From Streptomyces sp. YIM 121038 (GTDB taxonomy: Bacteria > Actinomycetota > Actinomycetes > Streptomycetales > Streptomycetaceae), in NCBI RefSeq assembly GCF_006088715.1, contig NZ_CP030771.1:4846001-4910000 (forward strand): a stretch of 64,000 nt of DNA, written 5' to 3'. This document shows, in pieces, positions 17,257 through 27,894 of the stretch (position 1 is the first letter of the stretch; the number at the start of each line of letters is the position of its first letter). The notes under the pieces are model-generated. The model was not told the origin of the DNA. It made no database searches and saw nothing but the letters and a program-made list of their open reading frames with translations. The position numbers and the translations under genes were made by a program.

Positions 17257-17326
17257 CACCCTCCCAAGGACCGGGGAAGCAGGGCCAGTTGCCGCGGCGA
17301 ACGCGGTCGTGGACCAGTGGCGCGGA

Positions 17327-18346
17327 TTAGTGGGCGCCGCCGACCGGAAGGTCGGGGGCAATGTGCTGGGTACCGATGCGCTTGCGGAACACCCAGTACG
17401 TCCACGACTGGTAGAGCAGCACGACAGGCGTCGCGATGCCCGCGCACCAGGTCATGATCTTCAGGGTGTAGGGCGTCGACGAGGCATTGGTGACCGTGAG
17501 GCTCCAGTCCTCGTTCAGCGACGACGGCATGACGTTCGGGAAGAGGGTCAGGAAGAGCATCGCGACGGCGGCGACGATCGTGACGCCGGACAGGGCGAAT
17601 GACCAGCCTTCACGGCCGAGTTGGATCGCCCCGATGGCGGCCACGAGGGCCACGACGGCGACGAGCATCGCGGCCAGGCTCTTGCCGTCGCCATGGTCCA
17701 GCTGGGTCCAGATGAGGAAGCCGAGCGCGAGCGCCGCCGTCACGAGTCCGAGTACGACCGCGAGCTTGCGGGCCCGCATCCGGATGTCGCCCACCGTCTT
17801 GAGCGCGGTGAACACCGTGCCGTGGAAGGTGAAGAGCGTCAGCGTGACCAGGCCGCCGAGGATCGCGTACGGGTTGAGCAGGTCCCAGACGTTGCCCACG
17901 TACTCCTTCTGCGCGTCGATCTTCACGCCGCGCACGATGTTGCCGAAGGCCACACCCCACAGGAACGCCGGGATGAGCGAGGTCCAGAAGATCGCGTGCT
18001 CCCAGTTGGTCTGCCAGCGCTCCTCGGGGCGCTTCGCCCGGTACTCGAAGGCGACCCCGCGCACGATCAGGCAGAGCAGGATCAACAGCAGCGGCAGATA
18101 GAAGCCGGAGAAGAGCGTCGCGTACCACTCGGGGAAGGCGGCGAAGGTCGCGCCGCCCGCCGAGAGCAGCCACACCTCGTTGCCGTCCCAGACCGGGCCG
18201 ATGGTGTTGATGAGCACCCGCTTCTCGGTCCGGTCACGGGCGAGCAGCTTGGTGAGGACCCCGACCCCGAAGTCGAAGCCTTCGAGGAAGAAGTAGCCGA
18301 TCCACAGGACGGCGATCAGGACGAACCAGACGTCGTGCAGTTCCAT
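17327..18346 (-). CDS. cydB: Cytochrome bd ubiquinol/menaquinol oxidase subunit II
   Basis: About 339 residues, with eight or nine predicted membrane helices. The N-terminus VLIAVLWIGYFFLEGFDFGVG is the hallmark of CydB. GPVWDGNEVWL and the acidic residues around it are also conserved. It partners CydA in the high-affinity, oxygen-reducing cytochrome bd complex of the cytoplasmic membrane. It starts 14 bases after cydA with a good AAGGAGC ribosome site and is the second gene of the cydA-cydB-cydCD operon. Confidence 0.95.
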   Translation of the reverse strand: MELHDVWFVLIAVLWIGYFFLEGFDFGVGVLTKLLARDRTEKRVLINTIGPVWDGNEVWLLSAGGATFAAFPEWYATLFSGFYLPLLLILLCLIVRGVAFEYRAKRPEERWQTNWEHAIFWTSLIPAFLWGVAFGNIVRGVKIDAQKEYVGNVWDLLNPYAILGGLVTLTLFTFHGTVFTALKTVGDIRMRARKLAVVLGLVTAALALGFLIWTQLDHGDGKSLAAMLVAVVALVAAIGAIQLGREGWSFALSGVTIVAAVAMLFLTLFPNVMPSSLNEDWSLTVTNASSTPYTLKIMTWCAGIATPVVLLYQSWTYWVFRKRIGTQHIAPDLPVGGAH

Positions 18347-18360
18347 GTGCGCCCAGCTCC

Positions 18361-19902
18361 TTAGTACGAGAAGGCCATGGGCCGGTCGGCGTCGGCGTCG
18401 GCGTCCGTGCCGGTGCCGCCACCGGGCGGACCGCCGATCTTGGTGGGCGGGTTGAGGTCGGCGTCGGTGAGCTCGGGCGGGCCCTTGCGCACGTACTTGA
18501 GCAGCAGCTTGACCTCGACGACGGCGAGGATCGCGTAGATCAGCGTGAAGACGATCAGCGAGGTGAGCACCTCACCCTGCGAGACACCGGGGGAGACCGC
18601 GTCCTCGGTCTTCAGGACGCCGTAGACGACCCAGGGCTGCCGGCCCGTCTCGGTGAAGATCCAGCCCCAGGCGGTGCCGATGAGCGGGAAGATCAGCGTC
18701 CACTGCGACAGGCGCCACCACCAGATGCCGAGCTTCGGCGCCAGCTCCTTGTTCTTGGTGAGCATCAGCTTCGGCACCTCCTCGTCGCCCGTGCGGTGCT
18801 CCGGGGCGAGCCAGACCTTGCGCCTGGTGAGCCAGAGTCCGGCAGTGCACAGGGCCATGGAGACCCCGCCGAAGCCGATCATCCAGCGGTAGGACCAGTA
18901 GGCGGTGGGGATGTTGGGCCGGTAGTCACCGGGGCCGAACTTCTCCTGCGCCTCCTTGTTGAGGTCGTTGATGCCGGGGATCTCCGCGCTGAAGTTGTTC
19001 TTGGCGAGGAAGGAGAGGACCCCGGGGATCTCTATGGCGACATCGTTGTGGCCCTTGGCCACGTCTCCGTAGGCGAACAGCGAGAACGGCGCGGGCTTCT
19101 CCGACTCCCACAGGGCCTCGGCGGCCGACATCTTCATCGGCTGCTGCTCGTACATGACCTTGCCGAGGGTGTCGGCGCTGATAAGGGTGAGCAGGGTGCC
19201 GACGAACGCGGTGACCAGGCCGAGCCGCAGCGACATCCGCATCGTGCGGACGTGCCGCTTCTTGCGCAGGTGGAAGATGGCGATGCCGGTCACGAAGGCG
19301 CCGCCGACCAGGATGGTCGCCGCGATGACGTGGAAGAAGTTGACGAGCGTCGTCTCCTGGAACAGCACCTTGGCGAAGTCGGTGAGCTCGGCGCGCTTCT
19401 TGCCGTCGCGCTCGCTGATCTTGTAGCCCACCGGGTGCTGCATAAAGGCGTTCGCGGCGATGATGAAGTACGCCGACAGGATCGTGCCGATCGACACCAT
19501 CCAGATCGTCGCGCAGTGCAGCTTCTTCGGGAGCTTGTCCCAGCCGAAGATCCACAGGCCGATGAAGGTCGACTCGAAGAAGAAGGCGATCAGGGCCTCG
19601 AAGGCGAGCGGAGCGCCGAAGACGTCCCCGACGAACCGTGAGTAGTCGGACCAGTTCATGCCGAACTGGAACTCCTGCACGATGCCGGTGACGACACCCA
19701 TAGCGATGTTGATCAGGAACAGCTTGCCCCAGAACTTGGTCGCTCTGAGGTAGTGCTCCTTGCCCGTCCGCACCCAGGCCGTCTCAAGGATCGCCGTGAG
19801 GGCGGCCAGGGAGATCGTCAGGGGGACGAAGAGGAAGTGGTAGACGGTGGTGATGCCGAACTGCCATCGCGCCAGGGTTTCCGGCGCTAGAGCCAGGTCC
19901 AC
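18361..19902 (-). CDS. cydA: Cytochrome bd ubiquinol/menaquinol oxidase subunit I
   Basis: About 513 residues. The N-terminus WQFGITTVYHFLFVPLTI holds the haem b595 ligand histidine, and the long membrane helices with QEFQFGMNWSDYSRFVGD and EALIAFFFESTFIGLWIFGWD are typical of CydA. The Q-loop is of the short type common in actinobacteria. It oxidises quinol and reduces oxygen to water at low oxygen. Start is GTG 19902 behind AAGGAGAAG. The C-terminus is a 30-residue polar tail with repeated Asp-Ala. Regulated by the Rex operator about 85 bases upstream. Confidence 0.95.
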   Translation of the reverse strand: MDLALAPETLARWQFGITTVYHFLFVPLTISLAALTAILETAWVRTGKEHYLRATKFWGKLFLINIAMGVVTGIVQEFQFGMNWSDYSRFVGDVFGAPLAFEALIAFFFESTFIGLWIFGWDKLPKKLHCATIWMVSIGTILSAYFIIAANAFMQHPVGYKISERDGKKRAELTDFAKVLFQETTLVNFFHVIAATILVGGAFVTGIAIFHLRKKRHVRTMRMSLRLGLVTAFVGTLLTLISADTLGKVMYEQQPMKMSAAEALWESEKPAPFSLFAYGDVAKGHNDVAIEIPGVLSFLAKNNFSAEIPGINDLNKEAQEKFGPGDYRPNIPTAYWSYRWMIGFGGVSMALCTAGLWLTRRKVWLAPEHRTGDEEVPKLMLTKNKELAPKLGIWWWRLSQWTLIFPLIGTAWGWIFTETGRQPWVVYGVLKTEDAVSPGVSQGEVLTSLIVFTLIYAILAVVEVKLLLKYVRKGPPELTDADLNPPTKIGGPPGGGTGTDADADADRPMAFSY

Positions 19903-19985
19903 GTCGACTTCTCCTTACGTGCCGTCGTCATAGCGGCAGTTTGCCCCTTATGTCATAGACAAGTGCGGAGCAAGTGGGACACGCT

Positions 19986-20001
19986 TGTGAACGCGTTCAC
20001 A
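19986..20001. promoter_or_regulatory. Rex operator (ROP) of the cyd operon
   Basis: TGTGAACGCGTTCACA is a perfect 16-base palindrome and is identical to the Rex operator described for the S. coelicolor cydABCD promoter. Rex represses when NADH/NAD+ is low and lets go when NADH rises during oxygen limitation. A further TTCACAAG at 20003-20010 repeats one half-site and could bind a second dimer weakly. Confidence 0.92.
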
Positions 20002-20253
20002 TTCACAAGCATTATGTCGTACGGACTGTCGAGGCTTGAAAGGGGGGTCCCGTTACCGCAAGGAACGGGGTAGGCGACGCGGTCGCGGGTGGGGCCGTTC
20101 GGCCCTGGCGCGGCGGTCAGCAGGGGCCGCATGGCGGCCGTTCTGCCCTGTCGCGGCCTTCGTGAGGCTGCGTAGCCCCAAGCGGGCACTCCTGCTGTGA
20201 CCTGCGGAAATGCTGCTTCCCGAGCGCCCGAGCGGCTCCCGGCCGCAACAAGA

Positions 20254-20289
20254 ACGCCCCGCGCGGACACAACGGTCCACGCGGGGCGT
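20254..20289 (-). terminator. Terminator of hisC
   Basis: A 15-base stem (20254-20268 with 20275-20289, one C-A mismatch) closes a 6-base loop, 33 bases beyond the aminotransferase stop. GC-rich and without a long U-run, as usual in Streptomyces. Confidence 0.7.
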
Positions 20290-20321
20290 CAGGGCCGGAC
20301 CGAGCAGATCCGGCCGAATGC

Positions 20322-21401
20322 CTAGAGCTCCTTGCGGAACTCCTCCGCCACCTTCAGGAAGATGTCGTTGGCCTCCACCTCACCGATCGTGATGCGGACG
20401 CCCTCGCCGGGGAACGGCCGCACGGTGACGCCGGCCTGCTCGCACACCCCGGCGAAGTCCACGGTCCGCTCACCGGTCCGCAGCCACACGAAGTTCGCCT
20501 GGGTGTCGGGCACCGTCCAGCCCTGCGTCCGCAGCCCCTCCAGGACCCGCGCGCGCTCGCCGACCAGCACGCCGACCCGGCCGAGCAGTTCGTCCTCGGC
20601 CCGCAGCGAGGCCACCGCCGCGTCCTGGGCGAGCTGGCTGACCCCGAAGGGCACCGCCGTCTTGCGCAGCGCGGCCGCCACCGGCTCGTGCGCGATCGCG
20701 AAGCCGACGCGCAGGCCCGCGAGGCCGTACGCCTTGGAGAAGGTCCGCAGGACACAGACGTTCGGCCGGTCGCGGTAGAGCTCGATGCCGTCCGGGACCT
20801 CCGGATCCCTGACGAACTCCCGGTAGGCCTCGTCGAGCACCACCAGGATGTCGCTCGGCACCCGGTCGAGGAACCGCTCCAGCTCGGCCTTGCGGACCGC
20901 GGTGCCGGTCGGGTTGTTGGGGTTGCAGACGAAGATCAGACGCGTGCGCTCGGTGATGGCCGCCGCCATCGCGTCGAGGTCGTGCACCTCCCCGGAGGTC
21001 AGCGGCACCCGCACCGACGTGGCCCCGCTGATCTGCGTGATGATCGGGTACGCCTCGAAGGACCGCCAGGCGTAGATCACCTCGTCGCCCGGGCCCGACG
21101 TCGCCTGGATCAGCTGCTGGGCGACGCCGACGGAGCCGGTGCCCGTCGCGACGTGCGACACGGGCACCCCGAAGCGGTCGGCCAGCTCGCTCATCAGCCC
21201 CGTGCAGGCCATGTCCGGGTACCGGTTGAAGGCCCGCACGGTCTCCATCGCGGTCTCGAGCACGCCCGGCAGCGGCGGGTAGGGGTTCTCGTTCGAGGAC
21301 AGCTTGTACGCCTGTCGGCCCTCGGCCGCGGCGGGCTTGCCCGGCTTGTAGGTGGGAATACCCTCCAACTCGGCGCGCAGCCTCGGGCTCGTCTCGCTCA
21401 C
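20322..21401 (-). CDS. hisC: Histidinol-phosphate/aromatic aminotransferase
   Basis: About 359 residues, class I/II PLP aminotransferase of the HisC family. Marks are [13 protein letters not shown] near the N-terminus, [21 protein letters not shown], and the PLP lysine K223 in [15 protein letters not shown]. It should convert imidazole acetol-phosphate to histidinol-phosphate, or act on aromatic keto acids; a second HisC copy usually sits in the his operon elsewhere in Streptomyces, so this one may be the aromatic or back-up paralogue. GTG 21401 is chosen because AGGAGG lies 6 bases upstream; an in-frame start at 21527 is not supported. Confidence 0.9.
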   Translation of the reverse strand: MSETSPRLRAELEGIPTYKPGKPAAAEGRQAYKLSSNENPYPPLPGVLETAMETVRAFNRYPDMACTGLMSELADRFGVPVSHVATGTGSVGVAQQLIQATSGPGDEVIYAWRSFEAYPIITQISGATSVRVPLTSGEVHDLDAMAAAITERTRLIFVCNPNNPTGTAVRKAELERFLDRVPSDILVVLDEAYREFVRDPEVPDGIELYRDRPNVCVLRTFSKAYGLAGLRVGFAIAHEPVAAALRKTAVPFGVSQLAQDAAVASLRAEDELLGRVGVLVGERARVLEGLRTQGWTVPDTQANFVWLRTGERTVDFAGVCEQAGVTVRPFPGEGVRITIGEVEANDIFLKVAEEFRKEL

Positions 21402-21850
21402 CGCGGTCCTCCTCGTGATCATCCGGCCTTCAATGATTCTCACCTTATGAGGATTCGCGGCCGCTGCGAATGCCCTGGCGGCCCCAATCAGCGCGTATGC
21501 CGTCCCGGCGGCCCGCCCCACGGGCATCCGGGGCCCCTCCGGCCCGAGCCGGGGGCGCGGCCCGGCTCACGCCCGCCGCGCGTGATCTCAGGGGGCGCCC
21601 CTGGCAGAAGCGCGCGCCGGTGGCTCACTCCGTGGCGCGCATCACCCGTGAAGGTGAGTTGAGACCTCTTCGAGACCTCGCTCATTTGGCAGGCCCCCAC
21701 GCGACGACAAGGGGACGATGCTGGACGAGGGGGCCAACTCCCTTGCAATCTAAGGTCATTGAGGGAAAATCACCATGCAGAATCGTGCCTGTCAACGGGT
21801 GAATATGCGCCCGCACTACCCACCCCCATGAGCCCTACTATCGGCTCGCC
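21402..21850. other. Divergent region between hisC and the LacI regulator gene
   Basis: No convincing gene on either strand. Near the right end, TACTAT at 21836-21841 lies 9 bases before the LacI ATG and may be a -10 element of a leaderless transcript. The remainder shows no repeat or palindrome that I can support. Confidence 0.4.
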
Positions 21851-22972
21851 ATGACAGCAGCAGGGAAGCACCAGGTGAGCCGAGCGGAGACCGCCCGCCG
21901 GGGCAACCGGCAGAGCCGAGCCGGCATCAGAGACGTCGCCGCCGCAGCCGGTGTCTCCATCACGACGGTCTCCGACGCGCTCAACGGCAAAGGGCGATTG
22001 CCCGATGCCACTCGACGCCATGTCCGCGAGGTCGCCGACCGCCTCGGCTATCGCCCGTCGGCGGCCGCCCGAACACTCCGTACCGGCAAGTCGGGCCTCA
22101 TCGGCCTGACCGTGACGACGTACGGGGATGAACCTTTCACCTTCACCGAGTTCGCGTACTTCGCGGAAATGGCGAGAGCCGCCACATCCGCCGCCCTCGC
22201 CCGGGGCTACGCCCTGGTCATCCTGCCCGCGACCTCGCGCCGCAGCCCCGTCGACGTCTGGTCGAACGTGGCGCTCGACGGCACCGTCGTCGTCGACCCC
22301 TCCGACCACGACCCCGTGGTCAGCGAGCTGGTCCGGCAGGGCCTTCCGGTGGTCTCCGACGGCCGCCCGGCCGGCTCCCTGCCGGTCACGGCCTGGGTCG
22401 ACAACGACCACGAGGCCGCGGTCCTGGAGATCCTCGAACACCTCGCCGCGGCCGGTGCCCGCCGCATCGGCCTGCTCACCGGCACCACCACGGACACGTA
22501 CACCCATCTGTCCACCACCGCCTATCTGCGCTGGTGCGAGCGCGTCGGCCAGGACCCGGTGTACGAGTCCTACCCCGCCCACGACCCGTGCGCGGGCGCC
22601 GTCGCCGCCGACCGGCTGCTCGCCCGGCCGGACCGGCCCGACGCCGTCTACGGCCTGTTCGACCCGAACGGCACCGACCTGCTCGCCGCGGCCCGCCGCT
22701 ACGGCCTGCGCGTACCGGACGACCTGCTGCTCGTGTGCTGCAGCGAGTCGACCGTGTACGCCACCACCGAGCCGCCCATCACCACGCTCTCGCTGAAGCC
22801 GCGCCGCATCGGCACCGCCGTGGTCCAGCTGCTCATCGACGCCATCGAGGGCCTGGACACCGGCCGTCCCGTCGAGCAGGTGATACCGACCGAGCTGATC
22901 GTGCGCACCTCGTCCGAGCGACGCCCCCCGCGCACAACCGTCAGTCCGCCCCGCGCCCCCGGCCACGGCTGA
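21851..22972 (+). CDS. LacI family transcriptional regulator
   Basis: About 373 residues. The N-terminal helix-turn-helix is GIRDVAAAAGVSITTVSDALNGKGRLPDATRRHV followed by the hinge ADRLGYRPSAAARTL. A periplasmic-binding-like effector domain of about 280 residues follows, with ARRIGLLTG and VVQLLIDAIEG typical of LacI/GalR proteins. It normally senses a sugar or related ligand; none of the neighbouring genes is a sugar transporter, so the target is probably elsewhere or the gene itself. The ATG has no ribosome site, consistent with a leaderless transcript. Confidence 0.9.
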   Translation: MTAAGKHQVSRAETARRGNRQSRAGIRDVAAAAGVSITTVSDALNGKGRLPDATRRHVREVADRLGYRPSAAARTLRTGKSGLIGLTVTTYGDEPFTFTEFAYFAEMARAATSAALARGYALVILPATSRRSPVDVWSNVALDGTVVVDPSDHDPVVSELVRQGLPVVSDGRPAGSLPVTAWVDNDHEAAVLEILEHLAAAGARRIGLLTGTTTDTYTHLSTTAYLRWCERVGQDPVYESYPAHDPCAGAVAADRLLARPDRPDAVYGLFDPNGTDLLAAARRYGLRVPDDLLLVCCSESTVYATTEPPITTLSLKPRRIGTAVVQLLIDAIEGLDTGRPVEQVIPTELIVRTSSERRPPRTTVSPPRAPGHG

Positions 22973-23219
22973 CTCCCCGCGCTCCCGACCGCCCGACCAG
23001 GGGCCCGGGGTCACCATCCCGGGCCCGTGGCCTGCGGGGAAAGCTCGGGCCAATTCGGGAGAAAACCGTGGTGAACTGGGTCTCCCCATCGATTCACCAC
23101 CCCTGGTGCACCACACAGCGACAGCCGCATTCCTATGATGGGCGGACGACACCGCGGGCCGCTGCGACCAGGCAGTCCGATCACGGTGCAGATGCGGCGC
23201 AATGGTGGTGGAGGGGTCG

Positions 23220-24554
23220 ATGACTCAGGGGGCCGGTCAGGGACCCGAGGTGCGGACGGCGACGCTGCGCGACTTCCGCGTTCCCGCGTACGTGTACGAG
23301 GGCGTCCGCGAGACCGGCATCCAGGCTGCCGAACGCGGCGACCAGGCCGCCGAACAGGAGCAGTCCGCTCCGGCCCCCGCCGCAGGCCGGGGCCCCGGCC
23401 CCGCCCAGGGGCAGTTCCACGCCGGACACGCCCCGCACGCCCCTGAGGCCCCCTCCGGGGCGCCGGGCGCCGTCCCGCCCCGCGTTCCCGTCCAGCCGGG
23501 CCCCGGGCGCCACGCGCACGCTCCCAACCAGCTGGGACACCCCATGGCCGCGCAGGCCCCCGCGGTCCCGCCGGAGGCCATGTCCGCCCCGGCCCACCCC
23601 GGCGCCGCTGGCGGCCTGCCCGACGGCTACACCCCGACCGAGCGCGACCTTCCCGTCATCAACCGCGGGGACACCGTGCAGGTCGAGGTGCGCGAGATGC
23701 CCGAGCCGCCGCCCGCGCCCAGCACGGACGAGCTCGGCCCGCTCTACGTCGTGGGCGACGTCCACGGCTATCTGGACGAGCTGGTCGGGGCGCTCCAGGC
23801 GGAGGGGCTCATCGACGCCGACCTCACCTGGTGCGCGGGCAACACCCGGCTGTGGTTCCTCGGTGACTTCACCGACCGCGGGCCCGACGGCATCGGCGTC
23901 ATCGACCTCGTGATGCGCCTGTCCGCCGAGGCCGCCGCCGCGGGCGGCTACTGCAAGGCGCTCATGGGCAACCACGAGCTGCTGCTCATCGGCGCCAAGC
24001 GCTTCGGCGACACCCCGGTCAACTCCGGCGCGGGCACCGCCACGTTCCAGGCCGCCTGGCTCCTGAACGGCGGGCAGAAGACCGACATGGAGCGCCTGGA
24101 GGACCACCACCTCCAGTGGATGGCCCGCCTCGACGCCATCGAGGAGGCGGACGGGCATCTGCTCGTGCACTCCGACACCACCGCGTACCTCGACTACGGC
24201 GACTCGATCGAAGAGGTCAACGACACCATCCGCGAGGCGCTCACGCGCAACGACGCGGACGAATACTGGGACCTCTTCCGCAAGTTCACCAAGCGCTTCG
24301 CCTTCCGCGACGACTCCGGGCCGGCCGCCGTACGCGAACTCCTCGACGTCTACGGCGGCAGCCGCATCGTCCACGGCCACAGCCCCATCCCGTACCTCCT
24401 GGGCGAGGTCGGCTCCGAGTACGACGGGGACGACGACGGCCGCCCGGTGATCGAAGGCCCGCACGTCTACGCCGACGGCCTGGCCATCGCCATGGACGGC
24501 GGAGTGACCATGGCCGGAAAGCTACTGGTCTGCCAGTTGCCGCTGGCTAACTGA
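23220..24554 (+). CDS. Metallophosphoesterase (PPP-type protein phosphatase-like) with disordered N-terminus
   Basis: About 444 residues. Residues 1-165 are rich in Pro, Ala and Gly and probably disordered. The catalytic domain has the three metal motifs GDVHGYLDEL near residue 178, GDFTDRGPDG, and GNHELLLIG, then two later histidines in LLVHSDTTAY and RIVHGHSPIP. This is the calcineurin-like/PPP fold used by Ser/Thr phosphatases and Ap4A hydrolases. Start ATG 23220 follows GGAGGGG. Single-gene unit between LacI and a membrane protein. The substrate is not evident. Confidence 0.87.
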   Translation: MTQGAGQGPEVRTATLRDFRVPAYVYEGVRETGIQAAERGDQAAEQEQSAPAPAAGRGPGPAQGQFHAGHAPHAPEAPSGAPGAVPPRVPVQPGPGRHAHAPNQLGHPMAAQAPAVPPEAMSAPAHPGAAGGLPDGYTPTERDLPVINRGDTVQVEVREMPEPPPAPSTDELGPLYVVGDVHGYLDELVGALQAEGLIDADLTWCAGNTRLWFLGDFTDRGPDGIGVIDLVMRLSAEAAAAGGYCKALMGNHELLLIGAKRFGDTPVNSGAGTATFQAAWLLNGGQKTDMERLEDHHLQWMARLDAIEEADGHLLVHSDTTAYLDYGDSIEEVNDTIREALTRNDADEYWDLFRKFTKRFAFRDDSGPAAVRELLDVYGGSRIVHGHSPIPYLLGEVGSEYDGDDDGRPVIEGPHVYADGLAIAMDGGVTMAGKLLVCQLPLAN

Positions 24555-24758
24555 GCGTTCACCGGGCAAGGCACGAGTAAACACGTCGCTACGGCATGTC
24601 GATACAGGATCTCGCTGGCCAGCAGGCCAATTCTGGAAACCCCCTGTCACCGCGTGCCGTCACGGCTCTACCATCGCTCTATCCGTAGCAGGCTCCCCTC
24701 CGTTTCTGCCCGACGGCTCGTGATCCTGCGAGCCCCAAGCCCTACGGAGCATCGGGGG

Positions 24759-25637
24759 ATGCACATGAACAGCGCTCCACACCTGCTCAATGAGGACCGC
24801 CCCGAGTACGCGCGGATCCTCGATGAGGCGCTGCGCACCGCACCGAACCGCCCGGAGCTGGCCGCGGTGGGCCAGCGACTCAACCCCGAGCAGCTGCGCA
24901 CGATGGCTCTCAACGCCACCGCACTGATCACGGCCGCGGCAGCGACCGAATACCGCCAATATGTGAAGGTCCGTGAGGATCTGCGGAACTCCGGACGCTC
25001 CACGCCACGATCGATCCGTGAAGGGAGCGGTTCCGGCTCCACCCCGGCCGAATCCAGTCCCGGCGGCGTCGGCCTCGCCACGATGGGCGAGGTCACCGAG
25101 ACCGCCGGTGCCGGAGCGGTCGCCGTGATCGCGGTTCTCGCACCGGTCCTCGCCGGAGCGGCCGCCGCGATCTTCCTCCTCGTCGGCTACATCCTGAAGA
25201 TGCTCAACCCCGAGCCCGCCTTCGCGGACACCCTGCTCACCGCCGGGTGGCTGTTCGGCGCGCTCACTGCGGGCGCCATTCTGGTCGCCGCGGTCGGCCT
25301 GCTCCTGACCGCCCTGCGCAACGGCTCCACCTCCCTCCAGGCAGGCTCGCACGACGAGCGGAACGCGGAGGTGGAACGGGCCAGGGAAGCCTGGAGCCGG
25401 GCCCTCCTGGAGCGCGGCATCCTGCCGTTCCTGCGGGAGGCACTCGCGGACCCGGGCGGACCGCCCGCACCCCGGCCGCCGTCGGCGGGACCGACCGGGC
25501 GCATGCCGCAACTCGGCTATCACAGGCCGGGTTTCAGCAGTCCCGAGAGCGGTTCCACCACGGGCACCCGGCCGAGCTACTCCAGCCCGGACTTCTCCAG
25601 CCCGGACTACGGCGGTCCCGAGCACCGGCCCGATTGA
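24759..25637 (+). CDS. Membrane protein of unknown function with two helices and a Ser/Gly-rich tail
   Basis: About 292 residues. The first 110 residues are soluble and helical (NEDRPEYARILDEAL, LAAVGQRLNPEQLR). Two hydrophobic segments follow at about 118-148 and 155-187. A cytoplasmic helix (EVERAREAWSRALLERGILPFLREAL) comes next, and then a disordered tail with repeats such as YSSPDFSSPDYGGPE. Start could be ATG 24759 (GGAG 9 bases upstream) or ATG 24765 (GGGGG 6 bases upstream). I do not recognise the family. It may be a membrane anchor for a complex. Confidence 0.75.
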   Translation: MHMNSAPHLLNEDRPEYARILDEALRTAPNRPELAAVGQRLNPEQLRTMALNATALITAAAATEYRQYVKVREDLRNSGRSTPRSIREGSGSGSTPAESSPGGVGLATMGEVTETAGAGAVAVIAVLAPVLAGAAAAIFLLVGYILKMLNPEPAFADTLLTAGWLFGALTAGAILVAAVGLLLTALRNGSTSLQAGSHDERNAEVERAREAWSRALLERGILPFLREALADPGGPPAPRPPSAGPTGRMPQLGYHRPGFSSPESGSTTGTRPSYSSPDFSSPDYGGPEHRPD

Positions 25638-25655
25638 CCCGACGGACGTCATCCG

Positions 25656-25699
25656 GTCGCCGACAGGCGACGGGAGCGGCCCGGTCGCCGCCCGGCGAC
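25656..25699. terminator. Two tandem hairpins between convergent genes
   Basis: GTCGCC-GACA-GGCGAC (25656-25671) and GTCGCC-GCCC-GGCGAC (25684-25699) are two identical 6-base stems. A third stem, CGGTCCC/GGGACCG, lies at 25721-25739. They separate the convergent membrane-protein gene and thiC, and probably act together as a weak bidirectional terminator. Confidence 0.45.
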
Positions 25700-25855
25700 G
25701 GGGCCACTCCGGACGGGCACCGGTCCCCGCACGGGACCGACGCGCCGGGCCCCCGCCCCGGCGCGCCAGGAGGCCGCTCCGCCCTGCCCGTACGCGGCAC
25801 GGACGCCTCCGCGGGACGGACACCGCCGTGCGGCCACCGGCCCAGGTCGGCCGGC

Positions 25856-27812
<1,957 letters not shown>

Positions 27813-27894
27813 CGTGTGCAAAGGTGCCTCCACGCTAGCGTCATATCGGGCGCGGTGAACAGAGGGCCCCCTCCGTTCTTGCGATGATCGGGCC

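Larger units (their letters stand above)
19903..20321. other. Region between cydA and hisC: cyd promoter, Rex operator and hisC terminator
   Basis: No gene is supported. The part next to cydA holds the Rex operator and is the cyd operon promoter region. The part near 20254-20289 holds a terminator for the aminotransferase gene. Between them I see no further element. Confidence 0.6.
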
